Assembly (NCBI RefSeq): GCF_004522215.1 | Contig: NZ_SDLR01000008.1 | Span: forward strand, 62,001-126,000 | Direction of reading: 5' to 3' | Source of the DNA: Ammoniphilus sp. YIM 78166 | GTDB taxonomy: Bacteria > Bacillota > Bacilli > Aneurinibacillales > RAOX-1 | DNA: 64,000 nucleotides | Shown here: positions 15,945 to 23,864 of the stretch, piece after piece | Layout: every line of letters begins with the position of its first letter | Numbering within the stretch: position 1 is the first letter of the stretch | Program-made: the position numbers and the translations under genes | The notes under the pieces: generated by a model | Seen by the model: the letters and a program-made list of their open reading frames with translations, nothing else | Database searches by the model: none | What the model was told of the DNA's origin: nothing

Positions 15945-16526
15945 ATGAAGATCATCGTGGGTATTACTGGAGCGACTGGTGCTATATTTGGAATTAGACT
16001 GCTGGAAGCCTTAGGTGAAGCAGGTATCGAGACTCACCTCGTCTTGTCTAAATGGGCAGAAACGACCATCCGGCTGGAAATGGAATATACGGTAGAGCAG
16101 GTTCAAGCGCTAGCCTCTGTTATGCACAGTTCGATGAATCAAGCGGCGTCTATTTCCAGTGGATCTTTTCGAGTGGATGGCATGGTGATCGCTCCATGCA
16201 GCATGAAGACACTGGCATCCATTCGAATGGGGTTTGCAGATAATTTAGTGAGCCGAGCAGCGGACGTAATACTAAAAGAACGAAAAAAACTGGTTTTGTT
16301 AACGAGGGAAATGCCATTAAATGACATTCACTTAGAAAACATGCTGGGATTGTCACGCATGGGTGCGGTGATTCTGCCGCCGGTTCCGGCTTTCTATAAT
16401 CATCCTAAGACGATTGAAGATATCGTGAATCACATTGTTGCTCGGACCTTAGATCAACTAGGCATTGATAATCAGCTGACCCATCGCTGGATGGACCGGA
16501 AACCGAAAGGAGAAGCACATGTATAA
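15945..16526 (+). CDS. ubiX: UbiX family flavin prenyltransferase
   Basis: A 193-residue flavin prenyltransferase. It opens with the Rossmann-like FMN site MKIIVGITGATGAIFGIRLLE and has the family stretches APCSMKTLASI and LLTREMPLNDIHLENM. UbiX transfers a dimethylallyl group to FMN, making the prenyl-FMN cofactor that UbiD needs. It is the B subunit of the BCD-type decarboxylase set. The frame runs back to 15816, but the ATG at 15945 has an AAAGAGGGG site and fits the family length. Its last 8 bases overlap the start of the ParM-like gene. Confidence 0.92.
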   Translation: MKIIVGITGATGAIFGIRLLEALGEAGIETHLVLSKWAETTIRLEMEYTVEQVQALASVMHSSMNQAASISSGSFRVDGMVIAPCSMKTLASIRMGFADNLVSRAADVILKERKKLVLLTREMPLNDIHLENMLGLSRMGAVILPPVPAFYNHPKTIEDIVNHIVARTLDQLGIDNQLTHRWMDRKPKGEAHV

Positions 16527-17613
16527 AATTTCAGTAGACCCAGGGTACGGTTATGTCAAGGCGATTAGTGAATCTGGAAAGCAAGTCCGGTTTCCGTCTT
16601 TGGCAGCCCCCTCGCACGACCGGTTTCTGACTGGTTTGCTAGACTCATATGGGAACGGAGATCTATATAAGGAATTGGTCGTACACTATGAAGATGAAGA
16701 TATTGCTGGCGAGTTTTTCGTAGGGGATCTAGCGAAGCATAGTCGGTTTGCTTCTTCTGCCTACGATGAAAACAAAATTAATCATATTCATACCAAAGTG
16801 TTCTTGGCCTCGGCTGCTTTGTTATTGGCACCTGATCAAGAGAAGATTTGGATCGGATGCGGATTGCCGCTGGAGCATTTTAAGGTTCAGCGAGAAGAAA
16901 TGCAGGACATGCTGCACAGCTTTAGGGCTAAAGTTCGGATATTCGGAAAGACGAGAGATATTTCTTTTGAAAAGGTTTCGATCTTTGCCCAAGGGGCCAG
17001 TAGTGTCTATGATGCGCTGATGTATCACAATGGTCGTCCACGGTATCCGGAACTGTTAAGAAAAGGCAGCCAGATTGCAATGATCAATTGGGGAACGAGG
17101 ACGGTGGACGTGGTCGTATTTAAGGTCGATGACGCATTTCAAATCCAGCCCGAGCTGTCATTTACATTGGATGATTATGGGGCAATGGAGATTCGCAGAA
17201 TGCTGCAGCAAACGTTTAGCAAGGAAACAGGATACACCATTTCCGTATTGGAGGCGGAACAAATATTACAAGATAAAGGCCTCTTTTATTACAAAGGAAA
17301 AGAATATAACTTTTCTTCTTATATTACGGTTTTGAAGAAGCATTTGACCAGACTGGTCTTTGATAGTATCAAAAGCCGATGGGGAGCCCAAAGCGGGTTT
17401 ATCCGAACCGTCTTTTTTTCTGGCGGAACCGTGGAAGATCTAAAGGATGCGGTGGATTTGACCTCTTTCCACCATGATGTCCATCTTGTGGAAGATCCGC
17501 AGTTTGCAGATGCAAGGGGAGTGCTGTATATGATGAGACTCCAGCAAATGAAAAGAAAGGGAGATGCATCGCTTGGAAACTTGCAGCCAGTTAGCGCGAT
17601 GAATCAGGGGTAA
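16519..17613 (+). CDS. ParM/StbA-like actin-family ATPase
   Basis: A 364-residue protein of the plasmid-segregation actin-like family. Phosphate motif 1 is VDPGYGYVK (Asp7), phosphate motif 2 is INWGTRTVDVVVF (residues 189-201), and an FFSGGT adenosine motif lies near residue 315. In motif 2 the usual Asp is Asn190, which may slow or alter hydrolysis. The start overlaps the ubiX stop by 8 bases, so it is translated with the decarboxylase genes, and a small RHH protein follows as ParR follows ParM. No segregation genes or centromere repeats are evident nearby. It may be a true partition pair captured in the operon or an actin-like protein with a new role; I cannot decide. Confidence 0.82.
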   Translation: MYKISVDPGYGYVKAISESGKQVRFPSLAAPSHDRFLTGLLDSYGNGDLYKELVVHYEDEDIAGEFFVGDLAKHSRFASSAYDENKINHIHTKVFLASAALLLAPDQEKIWIGCGLPLEHFKVQREEMQDMLHSFRAKVRIFGKTRDISFEKVSIFAQGASSVYDALMYHNGRPRYPELLRKGSQIAMINWGTRTVDVVVFKVDDAFQIQPELSFTLDDYGAMEIRRMLQQTFSKETGYTISVLEAEQILQDKGLFYYKGKEYNFSSYITVLKKHLTRLVFDSIKSRWGAQSGFIRTVFFSGGTVEDLKDAVDLTSFHHDVHLVEDPQFADARGVLYMMRLQQMKRKGDASLGNLQPVSAMNQG

Positions 17614-17617
17614 TGGA

Positions 17618-17959
17618 TTGAAAATAGACTGCCGATTGGAAGAGGGGACGCAGCTGGCCCAGCATCTGCAGAAGCTTCAGGAAATGGGAAGAGGCAAAAA
17701 AAGCGAATATATCCGGAATGCGTTGGAGTTTTACTATACTTTTGGCGAGAAGCAAGAAGCCATGATGAACATATTGCTAGAGTTGAAAGAGCAGCAAGAA
17801 GCCGTAATGAGGAGGTTAGACAATTTAGAGGAGACGAGAGGCAGAGTTAATAGAGACTGCACTGTGGAAGAAGAGAAAGATCCATCGCTTGGCGAAGGGA
17901 TATCAGACGATGCGGTCATTGAGTATTTATCCACAGGTATGAAGGATATCGCATTCTAA
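17618..17959 (+). CDS. small ribbon-helix-helix-like protein, ParR-type partner
   Basis: A 113-residue protein encoded from a TTG codon 7 bases after a CAGGGG site; the nearby ATG is closed at once by a stop. Residues 1-42 read as a short strand (KIDCRL) and two helices with GKKSEYIRNAL, a ribbon-helix-helix DNA-binding pattern. Residues 43-75 form a probable coiled coil (EKQEAMMN...MRRLDNLEE), and the tail is acidic. It directly follows the ParM-like gene, in the parM-parR order, and is the last gene of the cluster 1 operon before a terminator. A DNA-binding adaptor role is inferred from architecture. Confidence 0.72.
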   Translation: MKIDCRLEEGTQLAQHLQKLQEMGRGKKSEYIRNALEFYYTFGEKQEAMMNILLELKEQQEAVMRRLDNLEETRGRVNRDCTVEEEKDPSLGEGISDDAVIEYLSTGMKDIAF

Positions 17960-17973
17960 AGTATAAATAGATC

Positions 17974-18005
17974 AATCACCCCTTCAAATGAAAGGGTGAT
18001 TTTCT
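17974..18005. terminator. bidirectional terminator between convergent genes
   Basis: AATCACCC and GGGTGATT arms (17974-18001) form a stem with a short AT-rich loop and are followed by TTTCTTTT. It lies between the end of the cluster 1 operon and the convergent IclR gene. Confidence 0.75.
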
Positions 18006-18006
18006 T

Positions 18007-18792
18007 TTACCCTTTGTAACCTAATCTCCGAGAAATTTCGTTTGCAGCATCCTTAACCTTGTTCGCATAGGTTGCTAGATTCTTTGAATTCATCCGTTGG
18101 ACGGGTCCCACTATGGAAACGGCAGCAAACACGTGACTTGATTGGTTTCGTATGGGAGCGGCGATCCCCACTACGCCATCTAGCAATTCAGAACGGCTAA
18201 TGGCATACCCCTTCTCTCTTATTTCTTTTAGATTCTGCCTTAATTGATCGGGGTTAATGATAGTCGATTTCGTGAAGGGCACCAGTTCTTCGCTTAAGAT
18301 TTCTTCTAAGGTTTGTTCATCCTGGAAGGCGAGGATGGCTTTCCCTGAACTTGTGCAATACGATGGATTGGACTCACCTACTCGAACAAAAAACCGAACC
18401 CTATGGCTAGATTCTACGGTATTTAAATATGTGACCCGTGAACCCTCCAATATACTGACATGTGTAGTTTCATTGATATCCTCCACAATCCTCTGCAAGA
18501 CGGGTAGAGATTCCCGATGTACATCTAATTGAGAGGTAACGATCGAACTGAGTGAAAGGAGAGAAACTCCTAATCTATATTTTTGGCTTTCAGGATCTTT
18601 AACGACAAATCCCTCACTGGCAAGGGTAAGCATGAGTCTGCTAATCGTGCTTTTTCCTACCCCAAGTGTTTTGGCCAAATCAGCCATCCGTTTTTCGGGC
18701 TCTTCCATGGTGAAGCTTTTTAAAATCCGAAGAGCGTTTCGAACGGAAGCAAGTGAGTAGTCCCTTTGTGAGGATTCGGTTTGAAGCTCCAT
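18007..18792 (-). CDS. IclR family transcriptional regulator beside nadC
   Basis: A 261-residue IclR protein: HTH with KTLGVGKSTISRLMLTLASEGFV, effector domain with YCTSSGKAILAF and AAPIRNQSS. It is divergent from nadC, with a 211-base intergenic region that holds one full copy of the 31-bp motif found upstream of cluster 1. This makes it or the regulator at 3959 the likely reader of that motif. It converges on the cluster 1 operon across a bidirectional terminator. Confidence 0.9.
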   Translation of the reverse strand: MELQTESSQRDYSLASVRNALRILKSFTMEEPEKRMADLAKTLGVGKSTISRLMLTLASEGFVVKDPESQKYRLGVSLLSLSSIVTSQLDVHRESLPVLQRIVEDINETTHVSILEGSRVTYLNTVESSHRVRFFVRVGESNPSYCTSSGKAILAFQDEQTLEEILSEELVPFTKSTIINPDQLRQNLKEIREKGYAISRSELLDGVVGIAAPIRNQSSHVFAAVSIVGPVQRMNSKNLATYANKVKDAANEISRRLGYKG

Positions 18793-18906
18793 GCAGTTAA
18801 CTCCTTTCCGAAAAGATAAAAGGTTAAAAATATTATGTATTGTTAATTATAGCCTAAAAGAATGTGTGTGACTAGCTGGCATTAAGTTTATACATAAAAA
18901 TATTGT

Positions 18907-18937
18907 TGTCCCGCATGAAGGAACCTAGATCTTTTAT
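18907..18937. promoter_or_regulatory. 31-bp motif copy 4, upstream of nadC
   Basis: The left part is TGTCCCGCATGAAGG and the right part is TAGATCTTTTAT, about 65 bases before the nadC start. The left half is identical to the copy at 4942 and the right half to that at 4850, with the same 31-base length. This places nadC in the same probable regulon as the cluster 1 operon. Confidence 0.7.
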
Positions 18938-19003
18938 ATTAGACAATGATTAAATAAAATAAGATAAATTTATAAATTCTTACAATGAAAGGGAAAAGAT
19001 AAA

Positions 19004-19864
19004 ATGATACTAAATCAAATAAAACTAAAAGAACTGATTAAAATCTGGCTTGAAGAAGACATCGGGTTTGGGGATGTAACTACTCATGCAACGATCCCTA
19101 ATGAAAATAACGGTATTGGTTTAATCGGAGCAAAATCGCAGGGGGTTATTGCTGGCCTTCCCATCGTTCAGGCCATTTTCTCTGAAGTAGATCCACAGCT
19201 CGAGTTTAAGCCTTTAGTGGAAGAGGGGCAATGGGTCGAAAAAGGGACGGTACTTGCTGAGGTGAATGGCAAAGTAGCTTCCATCCTAACCGGTGAACGT
19301 GTGGCCTTAAATGTCATTCAACGAATGTCAGGGATCGCGACTAAAACTTATCGCTTGGTTCAGGCAGCGAAACAAGGGAATCCCAATATTCGTATTGCGG
19401 ATACGAGAAAAACAACCCCAGGTTTGCGGATGATTGAAAAATATGCGGTTACGGTAGGTGGGGGTACCAGTCACCGATATGGGTTGTTTGATGCGGTTCT
19501 GATCAAGGATAATCATATTAAGGCATCAGGTGGAATTTTGAAGGCCGTTGAACAAGCCAGAAAGGCTATCCCTCACACGATGACTATTGAAGTGGAAGTT
19601 GAAAGCATTCCTCAGGTGCTTGAAGCACTTGAAGCCAAGGCAGATATTATTATGTTTGATAATATGTCAATCAAATTAATGAAGGAAGCACTCTCTTTGA
19701 TTGGTGACCAAGCGTTGACGGAAGCCTCCGGAGGGATTATGATTGACAACATTGCGGATATTGCTGCATTAGGAGTCGATGTCATCTCAATGGGAAGCTT
19801 AACGTATTCCGTGGAAGCACTGGATATTAGTCTAGATCTTTTTGATAGGAAAGATAGGGACTAG
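19004..19864 (+). CDS. nadC: nicotinate-nucleotide pyrophosphorylase (quinolinate phosphoribosyltransferase)
   Basis: A 286-residue quinolinate phosphoribosyltransferase, the usual NadC length. Signatures are LEEDIGFGDVTT at the N-terminus, GERVALNVIQRMSGIAT, RIADTRKTTPGLRMIEKYAV and IKDNHI. It converts quinolinate and PRPP to nicotinate mononucleotide for NAD synthesis. No nadA or nadB is nearby, unlike the usual nad operon. Phthalate is a structural analogue and known inhibitor of this enzyme, and a second phthalate-induced copy (OphE) supports growth on phthalate in Burkholderia cepacia DBO1. The shared upstream motif with cluster 1 makes the same role likely here. The ATG follows GAAAGGGAAAAG. 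Confidence 0.93.
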   Translation: MILNQIKLKELIKIWLEEDIGFGDVTTHATIPNENNGIGLIGAKSQGVIAGLPIVQAIFSEVDPQLEFKPLVEEGQWVEKGTVLAEVNGKVASILTGERVALNVIQRMSGIATKTYRLVQAAKQGNPNIRIADTRKTTPGLRMIEKYAVTVGGGTSHRYGLFDAVLIKDNHIKASGGILKAVEQARKAIPHTMTIEVEVESIPQVLEALEAKADIIMFDNMSIKLMKEALSLIGDQALTEASGGIMIDNIADIAALGVDVISMGSLTYSVEALDISLDLFDRKDRD

Positions 19865-19884
19865 CGAATATTACTATTTGTAGT

Positions 19885-19914
19885 GAAAAAAGGTGGATTC
19901 CCCCTTCTTTTTTT
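19885..19914 (+). terminator. terminator after nadC
   Basis: An A-rich arm ending AAAAAAGG and a C-rich CCCCCTTC arm precede TTTTTTT. The stem has an internal bulge, so termination may be partial; the EamA gene starts 50 bases later. Confidence 0.5.
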
Positions 19915-19964
19915 CAGCCCTGAAGGAAAGAGTACGCGAAGAATAAAAGAGAAAGAGGAGTCGT

Positions 19965-20921
19965 ATGGGAGAATTTTTAGCTATTTTTGCGCTGTTTCTA
20001 TTCTCAGCTAATATTATATTAACGAAAGTAGCTTCGGGACGACTTGATCTGCATCTGGGATTTCTAATATCCGTCACGGTTAATGTCTTGTTTTCCTTTT
20101 TGCTGCTCATCGTACAGTTTGGGTTTCGAGAAGATCCCTTCCAAATGAATTATTTAGGTTTTTTCTTTTTCCTCTTGGCAGGTTTTTTTAATACGTATCT
20201 TGGAAGATGGTTTTTCTTTGATTCAATAGCCATACTTGGACCTGCTAAGGCTAGCACCTTTCAGGTGAGTAACCCCTTATTTACCGTTGTGATTGCGTGG
20301 GTCTTCTTAGGTGAACGGCTATCTTGGTTGGATGCTCTTTCCATCATTGTAGTGCTGCTTGGATTATTTTTTGTCAGCTATAATCCTGAGCTGTTTTCCA
20401 AAAAGCAAACGGCTGCTGCAAGAGAAGTAGTAGAAGTAAATACTCCTGCCCAAGAGAGGCGTTGGTCCTCAAAGTGGAAGCTTTTACTTCAGTCTGGGAT
20501 TTTCCTCGCTTTTTTCAGTACACTCTCTTATGCTATAGGAAATGTTCTGAGAGGAGCGGCCATTCAGACATGGAATGAGCCCATTTTAGGAGGGTTAATT
20601 GGAGCAGCAATGGGCCTTTTTCTTCACTATAGCACTAGTGCCCATAAAAAGAACTTATGGCGATCTCTAAAGCAAGCAGACCGAAAAGGATTTTATTACT
20701 ATGTAATTAGCGGGATTCTAACCATTACGGCTCAAATTTGCGTAATTGCATCGATGTGGTATATTCCGGTCTCCATTGCTACGCTGATCACCTTATCCAC
20801 GCCGCTACTGGTAACGCCTATGAGTTACTTCTTGTTGAAAAATCAGGAAGGGATCGGATTACTTACGGTAGTAGGCATTGTCTCTGTCTTAGCTGGAATA
20901 ACGATGATTGTATTGTTTTAG
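19965..20921 (+). CDS. EamA/DMT family transporter
   Basis: A 318-residue membrane protein with about ten hydrophobic helices in two EamA-type repeats (about residues 1-140 and 170-318), typical of the drug/metabolite transporter superfamily in the cytoplasmic membrane. Between the repeats is a hydrophilic stretch around residues 145-170. The second repeat ends in VGIVSVLAGITMIVLF. The ribosome site is AGAGGAG. It follows nadC and may share its transcript. The substrate and direction are unknown; an intermediate or an NAD precursor are possibilities only. Confidence 0.85.
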   Translation: MGEFLAIFALFLFSANIILTKVASGRLDLHLGFLISVTVNVLFSFLLLIVQFGFREDPFQMNYLGFFFFLLAGFFNTYLGRWFFFDSIAILGPAKASTFQVSNPLFTVVIAWVFLGERLSWLDALSIIVVLLGLFFVSYNPELFSKKQTAAAREVVEVNTPAQERRWSSKWKLLLQSGIFLAFFSTLSYAIGNVLRGAAIQTWNEPILGGLIGAAMGLFLHYSTSAHKKNLWRSLKQADRKGFYYYVISGILTITAQICVIASMWYIPVSIATLITLSTPLLVTPMSYFLLKNQEGIGLLTVVGIVSVLAGITMIVLF

Positions 20922-20932
20922 AAGGTATATAA

Positions 20933-20970
20933 GGCTGACATCTGTCTTAGACAGATCGTCAGCTTTTTTT
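20933..20970. terminator. strong bidirectional terminator
   Basis: GCTGAC-ATCTGTC pairs with GACAGAT-C-GTCAGC around TTA with a single bulge, followed by eight T. It serves the EamA gene and overlaps the last codons of the convergent IclR gene. Confidence 0.85.
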
Positions 20971-21732
20971 ATTTGCTTTCATTACATGTCTCGTTATTTC
21001 CTCCGCCGCCAGAACCACCCATTTCGTTATCTTAGGTATAGTCCCTTGATGTATGCGCTGGATCGGACCCGCAACCGTCACGCAAGCGATGGCGTAGCCT
21101 TGCGGATTTTTGACCGGGGCAGAAACAGAAGAAACTCCGTCATGGTATTCTTCCACACTAATTGCGAAACCTTGTTGTCTAATCTTTATAAGAAGCTGAC
21201 GTAGGGCTTCCGGTTCTGTAATCGTCCGGGATGTATACTTCTCAAGCTTTCTTTCCAAAAACTGCTCGATCATAGCAGAAGGCTGGAACGCCATCAGCAC
21301 TTGCCCTGAGCTCGTACAATGGGCAGGATTCTGCTTGCCGACATGGGAGAGGAGTCGGACGGGATGAGAGGAATCTATTTTAGAAAGATAGGTAGATTCC
21401 AAATTTTTCAGAACGGCTAGATGGACCGTTTCTTGACATTGATTTCGCAGCTTTTCGAGAATGGGCAGGCTCATTCGGTGGAGAACGTTTCTGGAATGAA
21501 CGACGCTTCCAAGAGCTAGGATGGAAGTCCCTAATCGATACGTGTGAGACAAGGGATCCTTGGTAAGAAAGCCTTCACTTACTAGGGTGGTGACGAGCCG
21601 ATGTGCCGTACCTTGTGCTACCCCTAGCTGCTCAGCGATATCTTTGATTCGCCATTCTGAATCTTCTAGAGTAAAAAGGTCTAAAACACTCAAAGCATTG
21701 TCCAATGAACTAGCCCTATTTTTTTGCTCCAT
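20959..21732 (-). CDS. IclR family transcriptional regulator
   Basis: A 257-residue IclR protein: HTH with EQLGVAQGTAHRLVTTLVSEGFL, effector domain with HCTSSGQVLMAF and SAPVKNPQG. The frame opens with GTG at 21741, but that codon overlaps the GAGGAG ribosome site, so the ATG at 21732 is the better start. It lies 16 bases downstream of another IclR gene on the same strand, so the two are probably co-transcribed. The recognition helix differs from the other IclR proteins here (AQGTAHRL rather than GKSTxxRL), which suggests a different operator. Confidence 0.9.
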   Translation of the reverse strand: MEQKNRASSLDNALSVLDLFTLEDSEWRIKDIAEQLGVAQGTAHRLVTTLVSEGFLTKDPLSHTYRLGTSILALGSVVHSRNVLHRMSLPILEKLRNQCQETVHLAVLKNLESTYLSKIDSSHPVRLLSHVGKQNPAHCTSSGQVLMAFQPSAMIEQFLERKLEKYTSRTITEPEALRQLLIKIRQQGFAISVEEYHDGVSSVSAPVKNPQGYAIACVTVAGPIQRIHQGTIPKITKWVVLAAEEITRHVMKANKKS

Positions 21733-21748
21733 TTCTTTCACTCCTCGA

Positions 21749-22510
21749 TTAGTAGCCTAGTTTCTTAGATAGCTCGGCAGCGGCTTGTTTAAGCTTTTCG
21801 ATACACATTGGAATCGCCTCTTGGGTTAATCTTCCTGTTGATCCTACGATATTTAATGCCGCGGTGACCTCACCCGTATAGTCTCTGACGGGAACAGCTA
21901 GGCTGGCAACACCGGCATGCAGCTCTTCGATGGCTAGAGAATAGCCATTCTGGCGAACTTGCTTTAAATCTTTCAAAAAGGAACCAGCTTCTGTAATCGT
22001 GTTCGGTCCATAGGGAGCTAGAGGGTTTCCTTGAAGGAATTCCTGAATTCTCTCCTCCGTTTGGTAAGCAAGAATGACTTTGCCAGCACTGGAACAGTGG
22101 GCAGGATTCCTTTTGCCGATATGAGAAAGCAGCCGTACAGGATGGCGGCTTTCAACCTTATGTAAGTACACAATCTCACGATCTTCTAAGATGCCGATAT
22201 GAGCGGCTTCGCCGAGCTGTTCCACGAGCCGGTTCAGGAGCGGGATGGACTCACGGTAGATGTCATGGTGAGTCATCAATACTCCGCTTAGCGTTAGTAA
22301 AGCTAGTCCAAGTTGGTAGCGATCGTTCTCTATGTTTTTCTCAAGATAGCCTCTATTTGTCAAGGTTGCCATCAACCGATGAGTTGTACTTTTACTGAGC
22401 CCTAGGCTTGAAGACACCTCTGTAATCCCCCATTCGGGTCGGTCAGGGGTAAAGAGGCGCAAGATCTGCAGAGCATTTTTTACTGAATGAATGAGATAGT
22501 CTCTGGCCAT
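21749..22510 (-). CDS. IclR family transcriptional regulator, likely PobR-type
   Basis: A 253-residue IclR protein: HTH with SSLGLSKSTTHRLMATLTNRGYL, effector domain with HCSSAGKVILAY and AVPVRDYTG. It is divergent from pobA across 130 bases that contain a 37-base imperfect palindrome overlapping the probable pobA promoter. Control of 4-hydroxybenzoate hydroxylase by divergent IclR proteins (PobR) is known in other bacteria, so this is a good candidate pobA regulator. It is first in a tandem pair with the IclR gene at 20959. Confidence 0.9.
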   Translation of the reverse strand: MARDYLIHSVKNALQILRLFTPDRPEWGITEVSSSLGLSKSTTHRLMATLTNRGYLEKNIENDRYQLGLALLTLSGVLMTHHDIYRESIPLLNRLVEQLGEAAHIGILEDREIVYLHKVESRHPVRLLSHIGKRNPAHCSSAGKVILAYQTEERIQEFLQGNPLAPYGPNTITEAGSFLKDLKQVRQNGYSLAIEELHAGVASLAVPVRDYTGEVTAALNIVGSTGRLTQEAIPMCIEKLKQAAAELSKKLGY

Positions 22511-22536
22511 AAGAGCTCCCTAAAAAAATTTTGTTT

Positions 22537-22573
22537 GTTCCATATTGCAGAAGATTGATCTTCTATAGGGAAC
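22537..22573. promoter_or_regulatory. pobA operator/promoter region
   Basis: An imperfect palindrome runs from GTTCCATATTGCAGAAG to CTTCTATAGGGAAC. Its right arm overlaps a possible pobA promoter, TTGATC at 22555 and TATTAT at 22579 with an 18-base spacer. A regulator bound here would control pobA and the divergent IclR pair. Confidence 0.55.
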
Positions 22574-22640
22574 GGTTTTATTATACATTGGATTCAGAAG
22601 GATTGAAACATTTCTATAACTGTCAGGGGGAGAAATCCAT

Positions 22641-23822
22641 ATGCGTACACAAGTTGGAATCATTGGTGCAGGTCCTGCGGGGTTAATGCTGTCTCATCTG
22701 CTGCATCTGCAAGGGATTGAATCCGTTATCATTGAGTGCCGAAGCCAGGAAGAAATAGAGGGAACGATTCGTGCAGGCGTTTTAGAGCAGGGAACGGTTG
22801 ATTTAATGAATGCTATAGGGGTAGGAGAGCGCATGATGCGTGAAGGCCATTTCCATCATGGGATTGAACTACGCTTCAATGGAGAAAGTCATCGGATTAA
22901 CATGAGTGCGCTTACGGAAGGGAAGAATGTCACCGTATATGCCCAGCATGAAGTAATTAAGGATCTAGTTGCCGCAAGAACCCAAGCGGGGGGTGAGATC
23001 TTATTTAATGTGAAGGAGGTCAGCCTGCATGATCTAGATTCAGATCAACCTAAAATTCGTTTTCGCAACCAAGATGGCGATTTGCAAGAGCTAAACTGTG
23101 ATTATGTGGCAGGCTGCGATGGATTTCACGGCCCGAGCCGACCGATGATTCCTTCCAGTATCCGCAAGGAGTACCAGAAGATATATCCTTATGGATGGTT
23201 GGGAATTTTAGTGGAGGCACCTCCGTCCGCACCTGAATTGATTTACGCCAATCATGATCAAGGCTTTGCCCTTCTTAGTACCCGTTCACTGGAGATTCAG
23301 CGGATGTATCTTCAAGTCAATCCGAATGATGATATTGCGGAATGGTCGGATGATCGAATCTGGGGACAGCTCCATGAGCGTTTAGCGACGAAGGATGGAT
23401 GGAAGCTGATTGAAGGCCCTATCATTCAGAAAGGCATTATTGCCATGCGTAGCTTCGTTTGTGATCCCATGCAGTATGGCAGGCTGTTCTTGGCTGGAGA
23501 TGCGGCCCATATTGTTCCTCCAACGGGAGCAAAAGGATTGAATTTGGCTGTAGCTGATGTTCAAGTTCTCGCTCGCGCACTAGACGCTTTTTATAAAAAA
23601 GGCCAAAAAGATTTACTCCAAGATTATACCAAGACATGCCTAAGAAGAGTATGGAAGGCTGAGCGCTTTTCCTGGTATATGACTTCCTTGCTGCATACGG
23701 ACCCTAAGCATTCTCCCTTTGAACGCCGGATCCAGCTAGCCGATTTGGATTATTTGACCTCTTCTCGTGCCGCGATGACAAGTCTCGCTGAAAATTACGT
23801 CGGGTTGCCTATGGAATGGTAA
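22641..23822 (+). CDS. pobA: 4-hydroxybenzoate 3-monooxygenase
   Basis: A 393-residue FAD-dependent aromatic hydroxylase of the usual PobA length. The FAD site is GIIGAGPAGLMLSHLL, the second dinucleotide motif is CDYVAGCDGFHGPSR, and the ribityl-binding motif is GRLFLAGDAAHIVPPTGAKGLNLA. It converts 4-hydroxybenzoate to protocatechuate with NAD(P)H and oxygen in the cytoplasm. In the Paenibacillus protocatechuate 2,3-cleavage cluster the same function is called PraI. Downstream, across a shared terminator, lies the convergent praH-like gene. The ATG follows AGGGGGAG. Confidence 0.95.
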   Translation: MRTQVGIIGAGPAGLMLSHLLHLQGIESVIIECRSQEEIEGTIRAGVLEQGTVDLMNAIGVGERMMREGHFHHGIELRFNGESHRINMSALTEGKNVTVYAQHEVIKDLVAARTQAGGEILFNVKEVSLHDLDSDQPKIRFRNQDGDLQELNCDYVAGCDGFHGPSRPMIPSSIRKEYQKIYPYGWLGILVEAPPSAPELIYANHDQGFALLSTRSLEIQRMYLQVNPNDDIAEWSDDRIWGQLHERLATKDGWKLIEGPIIQKGIIAMRSFVCDPMQYGRLFLAGDAAHIVPPTGAKGLNLAVADVQVLARALDAFYKKGQKDLLQDYTKTCLRRVWKAERFSWYMTSLLHTDPKHSPFERRIQLADLDYLTSSRAAMTSLAENYVGLPMEW

Positions 23823-23829
23823 AAAACGA

Positions 23830-23864
23830 TAAAACGCCTCTAAATTACAGAGGCGTTTTATTTC
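23830..23864. terminator. bidirectional terminator between pobA and praH
   Basis: TAAAACGCCTCT pairs perfectly with AGAGGCGTTTTA around a 7-base loop, with T/A runs on both sides, between two convergent stop codons. Confidence 0.9.

Noticed and set aside
19004..19864. nadC as part of a de novo NAD operon
   Set aside because: No nadA or nadB gene is adjacent, and the upstream motif links it to the aromatic operon instead.
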